Assembly (NCBI RefSeq): GCF_964204865.1 | Contig: NC_135258.1 | Span: 6,625,001-6,689,000 of the forward strand | Reading direction: 5' to 3' | Source of the DNA: Styela clava | Lineage: Eukaryota > Chordata > Ascidiacea > Stolidobranchia > Styelidae | Length of the DNA: 64,000 nt | In this document: piece by piece, positions 49,701 through 60,158 of the stretch | Layout: every line of letters starts with the position of its first letter | Numbering within the stretch: position 1 is the stretch's first letter | Program-made: the position numbers and the translations under genes | Notes under the pieces: generated by a model | What the model was told of the DNA's origin: nothing | Seen by the model: only the letters and a program-made list of their open reading frames with translations | The model's database searches: none

Positions 49701-51263
49701 CTTTGTCGAAGTCACGAAATTTTTCCTTGAGCAGACTTGCATCAGTTACCTGAATATAAAAACATCTATTCAAATCCTAAACCAAAAAATCTAGATTTTT
49801 ATATTGTAGAATTGACGTTTGGTTGTTGAATATTTATTTAAAAAATCAAATCTTAATTATAGTATCATATTAGTTAGACTAAAGATAGTAGGACTTCATA
49901 CAAGACTTTAACAAACAACACATAAACGATATCTGTTCCTGAAAGTTCTCGACCGAGTTAGTTTTCTTGATATCTTTCTTGAGTCTTTTTTATAGATCGT
50001 TCTTTTGTTTGCGAAACCTTTTGTTTTCCCATATTTCGAAGGAAAATAAACGAGTTATTACTCTTACATTATGTCTTCCTGGTGATGACCCTCTAGTGTC
50101 CAGTAGCTGAATAAGAACGAGACTTCTGGAAAGTTCATCAACAGGTATAGAGAATTGTTCACGACAACTTGGACAGTGTATTCTGCAAATAAAGTGTTAA
50201 TATGAGAATTTTCTTTAAATTTAAATATTTCCAGTCAGACTGTTGATATCTAAATGTTAGAGATAGTGACCCAAACGAAAGTAATAGATTAAAAAACAAA
50301 CGAAGGAAAGCGAAGTTAGAAAATGAATGTTTGGTGCAGACGACTATTTAAATCAAGTTTCATATGCAACAAACATAACACGTAACGTAGAACTTGATAT
50401 TTACGATATTTTCTTTCATCAGTTTTCATCAGTGTTTAGTTGGTCTATTACACAAAAAACAGACAATACCAATATTGAATAAATAAATTTCATTCTTAAC
50501 ACTGTTTGATACACATATTTACAAGTTACCAAAAATAAGCAGCATGTTCTTGACTAGTACTTCTTTCTTATTACTGAACCCTTATGTACCGATACTACTA
50601 TCGAAAACAAAAAAATTATAACATTTGTTGAAGGACCATGCAAAATATTTTGACCGCTCAAAAATAGGAACCATGAGTGCTCTTCAAAAATTACCATACA
50701 AGTGTACTCAGGAAACGGATAATCTAAATTAAAAAAAAGTTTGCGTCGACGATGCAAAAAAAGGTCTTTTGCAATAAAAATGTACGATGATTTCGGATCT
50801 CAAAAAAGACATTTTGAATGGTAATGCATCTTGTATTTACGCGCAAAAGACAATTAGATTTAAATTAGTATTGTGGCATAACAAATCAATGGCTTAAAAG
50901 TAACTCCGACCTATTTTGATCTGAAATGTAAACATATATTCTCTGATAAAGCTCATATGTCATTTTCCCATCATCACAAACCATAGTATTCAGGATTAAA
51001 ATGATCTATGACATAATAGTCCGAGATATAAACATGTACATTGATGACGTTAGGAAAGCCAAACAAAAAGTCCATCATCACAAACGATAATTTAATTAAA
51101 ATTACCTTCCCGCTCTGGAAATATTTTTCAAACATTGAACGCAAAATGAATGCTGACATGGCAGCATTTTGGGTGTCTGGGGTCCGGATTCTTCATATGA
51201 CTCCATACACACCGCACATTGAAGTAAATTTTCAACAACGTCATCGCCATTATTCGATGCCAT
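43761..51263 (-). CDS. Gene E: RING finger plus ZYG11-like armadillo protein (502 aa)
   Basis: Twelve exons on the minus strand: 51263-51106, 50182-50068, 49749-49630, 47511-47374, 47267-47154, 46703-46545, 46362-46201, 45519-45478, 45288-45187, 44820-44710, 44204-44045, 43888-43761. Phases join without stops. RING: LPCQHSFCVQCL; CPSCREQF. Exon 3 has lost three codons and exon 4 has gained one (PSDDRSRS), both in frame. The pocket region reads LTDETPSTC and SNLTEVPEICYHFL. An in-frame ATG at 51326 would add 21 residues, but the family start at 51263 (MASNNGDD) is preferred because the other three genes begin there. Introns 3, 5, 9 and 10 contain transposons. Inferred E3 ligase role as for the paralogues. 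Confidence 0.87.
44341..44690. mobile_element. R2 foldback-family copy in intron 10 of gene E
   Basis: Carries the R2 words CTTATCGATC...GGTAAGTATGTTGATAG, ATATCTCACGAAAGCGAGGTTGAAT, GATGGGACACGCGGTGTC and GGTCTCCGATCG. Other copies are at 51797-52958 and 55093-55662. No coding sequence was seen. Confidence 0.65.
44880..45164. mobile_element. hAT-type MITE in intron 9 of gene E
   Basis: Ends CAGAGGTGTGCAAC and GGTTGCACCCACCG are inverted. Flanks ttatagac (44872-44879) and ttcataac (45165-45172) are a decayed 8-bp duplication. GC-rich blocks GCGGGCCGCGC and GGGCCGCGG lie near the right end. It occupies the same intron position as the unrelated hAT element of gene D. Confidence 0.75.
46836..46916. 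mobile_element. R3 mini-copy in intron 5 of gene E
   Basis: About 81 bp, starting GTGCTCCCGAAGTATGTG and ending GGTTGTGCGCC. The words GGCGCACAACCTGAAC and GTTCAGGTTGTGCGCC are perfect inverse copies, giving a small hairpin. It is flanked on both sides by gattaatta. Gene D has the empty site near 35670. Confidence 0.75.
48461..48668. mobile_element. R3 MITE in intron 3 of gene E
   Basis: A copy of about 208 bp, from CCTCCAGAAGTATGTGTACC to ACATACTACGGGAGTAC, with the family core CTCGTAATAGACCTAAAATA and GCCCTAACC. Target repeats are unclear. Confidence 0.7.
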
Positions 51264-51796
51264 TTGACGTGTATAATTGCAATGGAAGAGTGTGAAGAAA
51301 TTTAACCCACAAGTTGTGTATTTCAAATTTATGCTGAATCGAAAAAAAAACGCAAATAGAATTTTTGTAGAAAGCCCCCGGCAGTAAAGCTAAACTGAGA
51401 TGTGGGAAAACACTCCCGTCACGTTAAAAAAAATATTAATTATCCGGTTAGGGTTCGGGATAGAATGTTTTAAAAAATTGAAATTTCAGTGCAATTCTTC
51501 AAGCTAACTAGATAATTACTAATTTCGTTGTTTTTTGACCGGTGGCGGGAGCTTTCTACACGAGATTCAACGCCATGTTATTTTATGCATTGTAGAGTAT
51601 AGTTAGTTTTTGTGATTGAAGTGGTGTGGAATGTGTGTTTTTTAGCAACTTTTAAAGTTATTTCTTTCACTACTCTTGCAATAACATACTCAGATGATCT
51701 CATAAAACGGTCTCTGGACGGTTTGTTATGGCAAAAATGTCCGTTGGAAATACTTGATTAATGTTTGCACTGAAAAAGTCGGATTAATAAAAAAAA

Positions 51797-52958
51797 ACGA
51801 AAATATCGGTCAGAGACCGAAGACTTATCGATCGAAAGTTAGGGGATCCCCCAAAACAGAAACTGCGGTTTCGATTCGAAACATTTTGCAAACCCGAACT
51901 GGATTGTTTCGATTAGTTTTCAGCCAATATCAAAAATGTAGGAAACAATAGCCAACTCCCCACGTCGTCGTCGAAATATTACTCGAGGAAATACTTTTAT
52001 GAAGAATTCTGTAAATCCGAACTGGTTTGTTTCGATTAGTTTCCAGCCAATAGTCTATTAACCAATCCTATATTTTGTGTCAAATACAACGGCGCTAACC
52101 CGGGTTGCGACGGCAATCCAAACACAGCCTAGCGATATTTTGGTGAGGAATTCTGCAACCCCGAACCTGATAGAGGGATATGGACATTGCTTAAAGAGTA
52201 ATTATAGGTAACGAGATACGATCTCGCGGCGTGTATCCTTCGCTCTGTTTCAATAGCGTGGAAAATTTCTCGAAGGAAACTTGCGCATCGTGACGACGTC
52301 AAAGTTACAAGAGGGATATGGACAATGCTTAAAGATTAATCACAAGATACGATCTAGCGGTGTGTATCCTTCGCTATGCGTGAAAACTCGCGCATCGCAC
52401 ACACACACATTCGGCGCGTCTCAAAAATTTCTCGCTTTGTAAAAATCGCTCTCTCGATTTGCAAAAATCCAGATCTCTTCATCACTAATTAATTAATAAC
52501 TCGCTAATTATACGACATAATTCATCCAAAATCAATAGGCTTCTGATCCGAGATATGATGAATGCACATGCAAAATTTAAAGCAGATTCATCCTCGCTTT
52601 CGTGAGATATCGCGTGTATCTAACAGACAGACAAACAAACAAACTAGAATTCGGTTGGAAACCGAAGACTTATCGATCGGAGGTTAGGGGATCCCCCAAA
52701 ACATTGGTCTTACTCCATAGTGACACCGTGTGTCTAATCACTAATTAATTAATAACTCGCTAATTATACGACATAATCCATCCAAAATCGATAGGCTCCT
52801 GTTCCGAACTATGATGAATGCACATGCAATTTGGAGCAGATTCAATCTCGCTTTCGTGAGATATCGCGTGTATTTAACAGACGGACAAACAAACAAACAA
52901 ATAGACAAATACCTATCAACATACGGTACTTACCGATCTTAAGATCGATAAGTAATAA
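51797..52958. mobile_element. Compound R2 foldback-family insertion upstream of gene E
   Basis: Two R2 copies lie in the same direction. The first begins ACGAAAATATCGGTCAGAG at 51797 and ends in ACAGACAGACAAACAAAC near 52646. The second begins with TCGGTTGGAAACCGAAGAC at about 52650 and ends CGATCTTAAGATCGATAAG near 52955. Both hold GGTTAGGGGATCCCCCAAAA or similar. Two near-identical blocks inside the first copy (about 52140-52230 and 52310-52380; GAGGGATATGGACA...GTGTATCCTTCGCT) are a local duplication. Confidence 0.6.
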
Positions 52959-53876
52959 GGGTCGCATTGGTGCTGAAATATATATTCTCACGACATTTAA
53001 TATTTCTATGCCTCGCTGTAAAAATGTCTTGTTACGCAAGGCTGCTTTAATATTTGAGCATTGTAATGTTCCACTTGCTACGTGCCAAACAAAGCTAATC
53101 ACCACGTACTATTCAAGTGATCAATCGGTAACAGTCAGTAAGATTTTATCCGCATGTAAAACGCCATTACATGACCATCCATTCTTATATCCGAAAAACA
53201 TTCTGATCAAAAAAGTGGCTTACAAATGCTAACGACCAATTTTCACTCATTTTATATTTCAATCTTGGTCATTCGACATTTAGTGCCGGCTTTTAGTGCC
53301 GGCAATTCTCATTCTCATCCTTAACTCTAAAACACGTAAGCCTGAGCCCTGACTTTATTCGAAAACATATGAAGCCACAACCTCACATAGCATTATAATG
53401 TATCTTTAGCCATAGAATGAGGAAGTTATCTATACGCCTCGTCACGGAATACTGCTTCGGTAAATATTGGCCTGCGCAGGGAGTTTCCTCGCAGAGTTTA
53501 AATTGAGTAAATATACGCTCAAGGTAGAATAACAATTTTGTCAGCATACTTCATTTTACGGACTAAAAGTTGCTTGAATATAAGTGAATTGCAGATATTA
53601 TTTGCCTCAATATTACTTCTTATTTCATAAGTTCGCCTAAGCGTCTGAAGTTAACCCGGGTGCGACATATTGCATCTCTATCAATATAAATTTATAGTCG
53701 AAACGGTTGTTGTTCAGTCGTAGCTTTTATTCTCTGGTTCTGGATAGCTCACAATAAAACTCACTTTGAAACTTCACGTAATGCCTGACTTGGCTAATTG
53801 TGCCTTATACGCACTAATAACTCAGAAGTTGATGTACAGAAGCAAGCAAGCAAGGCACGACAAAACGTATTACAAC

Positions 53877-54555
53877 TAGGGCTGGGAATTTTAGGGAGAA
53901 AACTTCAACCGTTAACCGGGTAAAATTAACCGGTTTACCACAGCGTGACGTTTGACGTAAAAGTTATAATTTTAGATTGTTACGTCACGATGGTTACAAA
54001 CCAATTTTGAGTGATATTATCCCGGTATCGCACAAAATCATTCACGAATGGAGATAGTTTCATGATCGCTCTGTTGCAATAGATATGCAGCCTGCTTCGG
54101 ACATATGTAAGTCTTTTGGGGATACTCCATTCCGTTATTAAATGTCATTTATGAAACAAAATTTAAGTGTTCGATCTGCAAATTCTGCTTTGAGATATCA
54201 TAAAGAAAGACAGCATCAACTGCGCACTTGTTGGATGACATTGAATAGACGCTTTTGCAATAAAATCGTGAACAATATATTCTGACCGAAATCTGATTCT
54301 GAATTTATCATTGTGAAATTTTCATAGTCAGTGATATTGGTACTTCAATTATTTTCTACATTTTTTGGTGCTCACCAATGCAATCAGTGATATTCTCATG
54401 AATTAAACGCCACGGGAGATAAATTTGCGATTAAGTTGATCATTTTTGAAGAAATTGTACATTATAAAGATGATTTGTACTTGAGATGTCAGTTAACGGT
54501 TAAAATAAATCGTAACCGTTAATCATCTAAAATCGGTTAACCATTCACAGCCCTA
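53877..54555. mobile_element. hAT-type MITE, TAGGGCTGGGAAT family, copy 2
   Basis: A 679-bp element, inverted relative to 1425-2116, with ends TAGGGCTGGGAAT and ATTCACAGCCCTA. Flanked by perfect attacaac repeats (53869-53876 and 54556-54563). The region upstream of gene C (near 28570) has the empty site ACGTATTACAACACATAAT, which confirms the insertion. Confidence 0.95.
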
Positions 54556-55092
54556 ATTACAACACATAATATTTGATTACACAGAAGAATTGGTTTCGTC
54601 ATACAATTTTAGTCGAGGACACATTGCATTACAATACTTTCCCGATATCTACATTGCCACACAATCGGGCTCGTAGTTCATGATGCAAAGAACAATAACA
54701 CTGTGATTATAGAAGATAAAAAGAAGTGAAGGAATGAAATTAAACACTAATGTAAGGCTTTGTGTAATGGTGGTTGTATGTCATAATTGCTAAGTATTTA
54801 TTTTCCCACACCGTAGATTGCCCGAGCTAAATATCCAAACAATGCTCATGTTTCACTTTATTGCGCTATCGGATCTTTATATAAAAAGTGCCTTCAACGA
54901 TTCAAATGTAGCTTAAGGGTTAGAAAGACATTTCCCACGCCAGCTTGGCTAGTAACGAGAAGTAACAGAACCATCCAGCTGTGACGCGATCTGCAAATCG
55001 TATAAAAAGCGTCGATTTCGAAATCGCCACTCAGGTACGTAAAATTGCTGACGCGACTCAGACAGAAAATAAATATCAGTAACCTCCTTATA

Positions 55093-55662
55093 ACGAGAAT
55101 ATCGGTCAGAGACCGAAGACTTATCGATCGAAAGTTAGGGGATCCCAAAACAGCGCTCTTACTCCATAGTGACACCTTGTGTCCCATCACTAATCAATTG
55201 TTAAATCGCTAATTATACAACATAGGCTTCTGGTACGAGATTTGATGAATGCACATGAAAAATCTGCAGCAGATCCAATCTCGCTTTCGTGAGATATCGC
55301 GTACATCTAACAGACAGACAAAAACAATTTAAAGATCGATAAGTAATAAGTCATTACTTATCGATTTTAATCGGTAGGTATGTTGATAGGTATTTGTCTG
55401 TCTGTTAGAGCGATTTAAATATCGATAAGTTATAAGTCATTACTTAATGATTTTAATTGATAAATATGTTGATAGGTATTTGTCTGTTTGTCATATCTCA
55501 GACCAGAAGCCTATTGATTTTGGATGAATTATTTGGTATAATTAGCGAGTTAATAATTAATTAGTGATGGGACACGCGGTGTCACTATAGAGTCATGAAT
55601 CGAAACCGCAGTTTCGATCTATAAGTCTTCGGTCTCCGACCGATATTCTCGTTATTGGTTTT
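55093..55662. mobile_element. R2 foldback element with long inverted arms
   Basis: The element begins ACGAGAATATCGGTCAGAG and ends with the inverse CTCCGACCGATATTCTCGT. The first 38 bases of each arm differ at only about two positions. Both arms go on to contain the R2 words (ATCTCGCTTTCGTGAGATATC-type and TTGATAGGTATTTGTCTG), so most of the 570 bp can fold into a hairpin. No coding sequence is visible. Confidence 0.75.
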
Positions 55663-56785
55663 GCATGTATTTTCAGTCATACATACCATCCCTGGCGCTA
55701 TGATATTTTAATAAATATGATTTCGACTGCACCATACTTGGTAGAGGTATCGAGATTTTTCAAACGTGAAACAAACGTTAAAGTAATGGTAATTGTCACG
55801 CGTAACGACGCTAATTGAATTGTTTACGTCTTTCTACGCGCATTTCCGTCGCAAAAATAACATTTTTTTGCATTGGAGGTGGTCTGTGCAGTAATAATTA
55901 GAGCTGTGACGTCTTCAAAATTGTCAATTGAAGCGTTGAACTTGAAAATTCTTTAATACAATTGTGTAACCATTTTCAACCAATTATGCTATAATAGTCG
56001 TTTTGGTATTGTTCTGTGGGTAAAAACTTCAAGAAAACGGCAAAATGAAGATTAATCAATTAGGAATAATTATTAACCCTATACTGGACACAAAATCTCT
56101 CAAGACCAAGGTTTTTTATTAGAAATTTTCGAAATTTTGTCGTATAAAAAATATTATTAGAGGAGTGTGTTTTAAAGATATATCGCTGAATAGAACTATA
56201 GCACAGGCTTATTAAAAGCCATGAGAGAAGCTTTGGGGCTTAATGGTTGACGGAAAAAAATATTTCAAAAATTCTCATGCAAAATGGCTTAAGAGAAGCG
56301 GCCTGAAACAGGTGGAATAATAAAAAAAATAAATCAAGATCGGATAACCCCAACATTGATTATGTTTTAAACCTTATTTAGTCATTTTGAATAAAGCAGT
56401 TGCGTTATATCCATGACCTCAGTTTATCGCCTAGTCTTCAAATTTAAATTCTTACAATATATTTAACTCGGAAATATGTCTGAATATGCCTCGGTATACG
56501 TCCTACGTGTATGAGTATGCCTCGATAAACGTCCTGGTTAATTATTGCCACATCAAAGTTCTTTCCTAAAACTCGTTTAAAAAAAAATTGGTTGGTTATA
56601 TCGTCGAGTCGAATCATGGCGACTTCTTAACTTTCTCCAAAAGCCACTGGTAGATCACGTATCGGTATTGAGCAATTTCTGTCAGTTCAAATCAACATTG
56701 TTTTCTTATTTTTCAATTTGAAAAATTGTATAGGTAATCAATTTGAACTGTTGATTATGGATCGTTTTCATTGTTGATCGTGTAT
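55663..56785. other. No gene recognised
   Basis: Non-coding, AT-rich. No exon of the array genes, tRNA or named repeat was seen. Confidence 0.4.
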
Positions 56786-56793
56786 GAAATTTC

Positions 56794-56871
56794 GGCGCGC
56801 CAGAAGTATGTACACCAAGATGACGCATAACCTGATGACTCCAACCTTGGTACACATACATCGGGAGCACC
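56794..56871. mobile_element. R3 mini-copy with perfect 8-bp duplication
   Basis: A 78-bp element starting GGCGCGCCAGAAGTATG and ending CATACATCGGGAGCACC, flanked by perfect gaaatttc repeats (56786-56793 and 56872-56879). It is almost nothing but the two terminal arms of the R3 family. Confidence 0.88.
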
Positions 56872-57109
56872 GAAATTTCTTGGTATAAATCGGGGCCGAC
56901 ATCACGAATTTGTGAACGTAGTTCTACTATTTGGAGGCGAAATCGGATTCACACCACTCCACGGTGAGCGGCGATAAGCAGTGTGCAGTTAATCATATTT
57001 CTGTCATCTGCCTTTGCAATATCTTGTATCCTGTTAATTATGTCTTCGCTTGACCTAACATGTAAGAGTCAGGTGTTTCAAAAAAAAAAACTAACGAAGC
57101 TATGATTCG

Positions 57110-57640
57110 AATTTTATTATGTCGATAACAAGTAATAGATGCTTAAAGCAGAGACGTGACTTAAAGCAGAGACGGCTCGAACCCGAAGCCAAAATCATAC
57201 CCCTAAACGAGGGGTCGGCGACCTACGGCCCGTGGAGTAACATAAACGGACCCACGATACTTCACTAAATTATAGCGAAAAAACGGAGGTTTTGACAATG
57301 AATTAATTTTATATTGCACACTCGAGGAGTTGATTATATTCTTTACGTAACAGAATTTATTGTGAGACATGTATAGAATAAATGATATTAGGACCTAACA
57401 ATTTAGTGAACAGCAACTTGTTTAACGAGCATACAATTTAATTATAATTAGCCAAATGGCAAAACGAAGAAAATCTGATGCTTAATGCAAAGGGTTCAAT
57501 GGCGCAGAAAATATTCGATAGAGAGTTTTTGAGACGCCAAGCACAAGTAAAATATGTTTTAAATTTCAGTTTCAAATCTTGCTCGCGTAGGAAGCCTAGT
57601 CCCGAACCAACGAACCGCTCGCACGGCATGTGATACATAA
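57110..57640 (-). pseudogene. Degenerate tRNA-Pro unit split by a hAT derivative
   Basis: The leader TATGTCGATAACAAGTAATAGATGC and the tRNA-like piece CTCGAACCCGAAGCCAAAATC (in part) plus CATACCCCTA match the tRNA-Pro units further right. At about 57209 a CGAGGGGTCGGCGACCTACGG terminus begins, the third copy of the ZBED-type hAT derivative (start region GCCAAATGGCAAAACGAAG near 57451). After it, CCTAGTCCCGAACCAACGAACCG resembles the rest of the tRNA 5' half. The reading is an inactive tRNA-Pro relic interrupted by a transposon. Confidence 0.45.
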
Positions 57641-58737
57641 AAAACATTGACTTTATGTCCGTATTCAATAACTCTGATATTTATCTGTTACCAGTTCTTT
57701 TTTCGTTTTGCCTCATGACCAAGTTCAATGCAGCCAAGAGTTTAAATGCGAATCAATCTCCAAACTTTCTGTTGACCTATTCGAATTCCATTCTATTACA
57801 AATAAACGAAAGACCAATTTATATTACCTGGGTAACCTTTCCAAATTATGTTGTACAAATGTAAACTGATAATAAAAAAGATCAGATTGAACAATAAAAT
57901 ATTTCATTTATATTGATCTAGTAAAAAATGATGTGTGATTTAACTTTTAATGTTTAAAAATTGAGACACACAATGACCCAGTTTACACCACGGACCAACA
58001 ACGGGAATGAAACAGGTAGTTTTGAGGTCAATTGTCAATAGTATGCCGTTAGTGAAGATAAGATGTCCACTACCGCTTATGCAGTACACACTTAGTAAAA
58101 CCGATGGTGTTAATATCGCTGACAATAAGTTCGAAATTCAGAAGAAAGTGAGGAAATAGGACACTAATTAACACATTCCGTGCAATTATCAGTTTTTGAA
58201 TTTTCACATCGAATGCCTCGGTGAAAACGAGAGAGAGAGCTTGTCTCCTATTTATTCTTTCTCGTATTTTTTTAGGGGCCAAGCTAGTGATGTTATCTAT
58301 TTTCGGTCACTTGAATGCAGCAAGTGCAGGTGATCTAACTCAGTGTTCTTCAACTTTTTTTTTATCGCGGTATACCTTTTACAATTTTTCAAGAACTTTG
58401 TGTACTTTACAATTACCAATGTTTATTTAAGGCTTGAATAAACATCAAATTTTGAGCACATATTGTACTGCAATATGATCATGCAATTTAATAGGCTAGT
58501 GTCCGCAATTTATAAAGATGACTGAGGTCCTCAGCGTCAACGGGAGTAGTGTACAACGTAAATCAAACGTGCATGGCAGCCGAAATCACCAACCCAGACA
58601 CGTGACAGCATTATCCTTATAATTTTAGATGTATCAATGTGTTCATGTCAGTTCCTTGCGTAAATGACATTTTATATTTCATGTGCATCGCGTTTGCATT
58701 GTTGTCTACGCTTGAATATTTTATAATTTATTATATT

Positions 58738-58935
58738 AATTTATTCTTTGAAGGCTTCATTCTCTTGAAATTTCTGACAACTGTATACAGCATTTTCAAT
58801 ATCACTGGATATAGCAGGCCAGTAAACCGATTGTCTTGCACGTCTTTTTGTTCTTTCAACGCCCTGGTGAGACGCATGTAATTTCTGCAACACTTCGCGT
58901 CTCTTTGATTTTGGAATCACAATTTTGGAATCCAA
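58738..58935 (-). pseudogene. Fragment of a Ty3/gypsy integrase zinc-binding domain
   Basis: The 64-residue frame reads IVIPKSKRREVLQKLHASHQG, then RARQSVYWPAISSDIENAV, typical of the H2C2 domain of gypsy-type integrases. The His pair is present and the first Cys is kept (SCQ), but the second Cys of the usual CxxC is Phe (CQKFQEN). No catalytic core follows. It is a retrotransposon relic, not a host gene. Confidence 0.8.
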
Positions 58936-59164
58936 AAGTATTGAATCGTTTAAAAAAATTTTTTTTCAACTTGTTGTGGAACTGTATAAACTGCAATCTT
59001 TCAAATGCTTTGTCCCACGGTGACAATAAACAATAATCAATGGTATTCCGTGAAATTTGGTTTCAACGCGACTTCACGCATTACAGTTGTATAATGCTTC
59101 ATAAAAACAAGAAAAGCTTTTTATGTCATTAACAAGCAGTAGATGCGTATGAATCTGGAAAATT

Positions 59165-59236
59165 GGTCTCGTCCGGGATTTGAACCCGGGGCCTCTCGCA
59201 CCCGAAACGAGAATCATATTCCTAGACCAACGAGCC
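59165..59236 (-). tRNA. tRNA-Pro(CGG)
   Basis: On the minus strand it reads GGCTCGTTGGTCTAGGAATA at the 5' end, with anticodon loop TTCGGGT, a T-arm GGGTTCAAATCCC and a closing acceptor strand. The D-loop has GAATA where others have GGGTA, and the acceptor stem has one A-C mismatch. A TTTT follows directly downstream (59164-59160 region), as expected for a Pol III terminator. Confidence 0.82.
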
Positions 59237-59574
59237 ACTCTGGTATTCCGAGAAACCAGCCACTCTGTAGCGCAAGAGAAACATTTAGACATTTCCTTAT
59301 TAAGAATCTCTGATACCACCTAATTATATTTTCTCCGCAAAATAATTAGAGATCTATATTTGTTACGTGTGTTATCTTGATAATTGAGGTAAAAGGTATG
59401 TGAATAAATAGTAAATAAGTCAAATTTGAGCACTATAATATGTCACTTAATTTCACCCATTAAACAATACCTTTTGTTTCTACTTTAAATGGTCGAAAAC
59501 TGGGATTCAACACACATTGAACTTGTTTACACCCATGGATCAATAGGTATAAAGTGTACCTGAGGCCATCGCGT

Positions 59575-59592
59575 GGCTCGTTGGTCTAGGGG
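59575..59592 (+). repeat. 5' tRNA-Pro half, copy 1
   Basis: GGCTCGTTGGTCTAGGGG equals the first 18 nt of tRNA-Pro, then diverts into AAAGTAAATCAAAGCCGC. The anticodon and T-arms are missing. Confidence 0.8.
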
Positions 59593-59959
59593 AAAGTAAA
59601 TCAAAGCCGCATCATAAAACGGAATAATGAATTGTGCCAGTTGGAATCCGCAGCTGGATTCAAACCGCTCTTTCATGAGGCGATATATTCATTATGATAT
59701 AACTTCTTCGACAAGTAATTATTGGCATGTCGTTTGTAAGTTGTGATATTTGGTATTCCGAGAAATTTTATTTCAACGCGACCTCACACATAACAGTTGT
59801 ATAATGCTTCTTAAAAATATCCACTTCCACTTTAATATCACCCATTAAACAATAACTTTTGTTTCTACTTCAAATGGTAGGAAACCGGGGTTCAACACAC
59901 ATTGAACTTGTTTACACCCATGGATCAATAGGTATAAAGTGTACCTGAGGCAATCGCAT

Positions 59960-59977
59960 AGCTCGTTGGTCTAGGGG
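59960..59977 (+). repeat. 5' tRNA-Pro half, copy 2
   Basis: As copy 1, with A for the second G at the start (AGCTCGTTGG). Same downstream AAAGTAAATCAAAGCCGC. Confidence 0.75.
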
Positions 59978-60075
59978 AAAGTAAATCAAAGCCGCATCAC
60001 GAAACGGAATACTGAATTGTGCCAGTTGGAATCCCACCCTAAAATTAAACGCTACCTGTTGGAGCTGTAAATGCA

Positions 60076-60158
60076 ACCGGGTTGGCCGAGTGGTTAAGGC
60101 GTTGGACTTAAGTTCCAATGGGCGAGTGTCCGCGTGGGTTCGAACCCCACACCCGGTA
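60076..60158 (+). tRNA. tRNA-Leu(TAA), copy 1
   Basis: 83 nt with a paired acceptor stem (ACCGGGT/ACCCGGT), D-arm GGCCGAGTGGTTAAGGC, anticodon loop centred on TTAAG in GGACTTAAGTTCC, a long variable arm and T-arm GGGTTCGAACCCC. This is the class II leucine pattern, close to human tRNA-Leu(TAA) as recalled. A TTTT terminator follows at about 60160. It has no intron. Confidence 0.95.

Larger units (their letters stand above)
51264..54800. repeat. Upstream region of gene E, shared with gene C
   Basis: Corresponds to 26936-28767. It is enlarged by R2 copies (51797-52958) and a MITE (53877-54555), and it retains the empty site for the 28768 MITE at 54773-54780. No exon beyond gene E exon 1 was recognised. 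Confidence 0.6.

Noticed and set aside
58330-58440. hAT terminus (CAGTGTTCTTCAACTTTTTT)
   Set aside because: Only one loose end, with no opposite terminus or target repeat.
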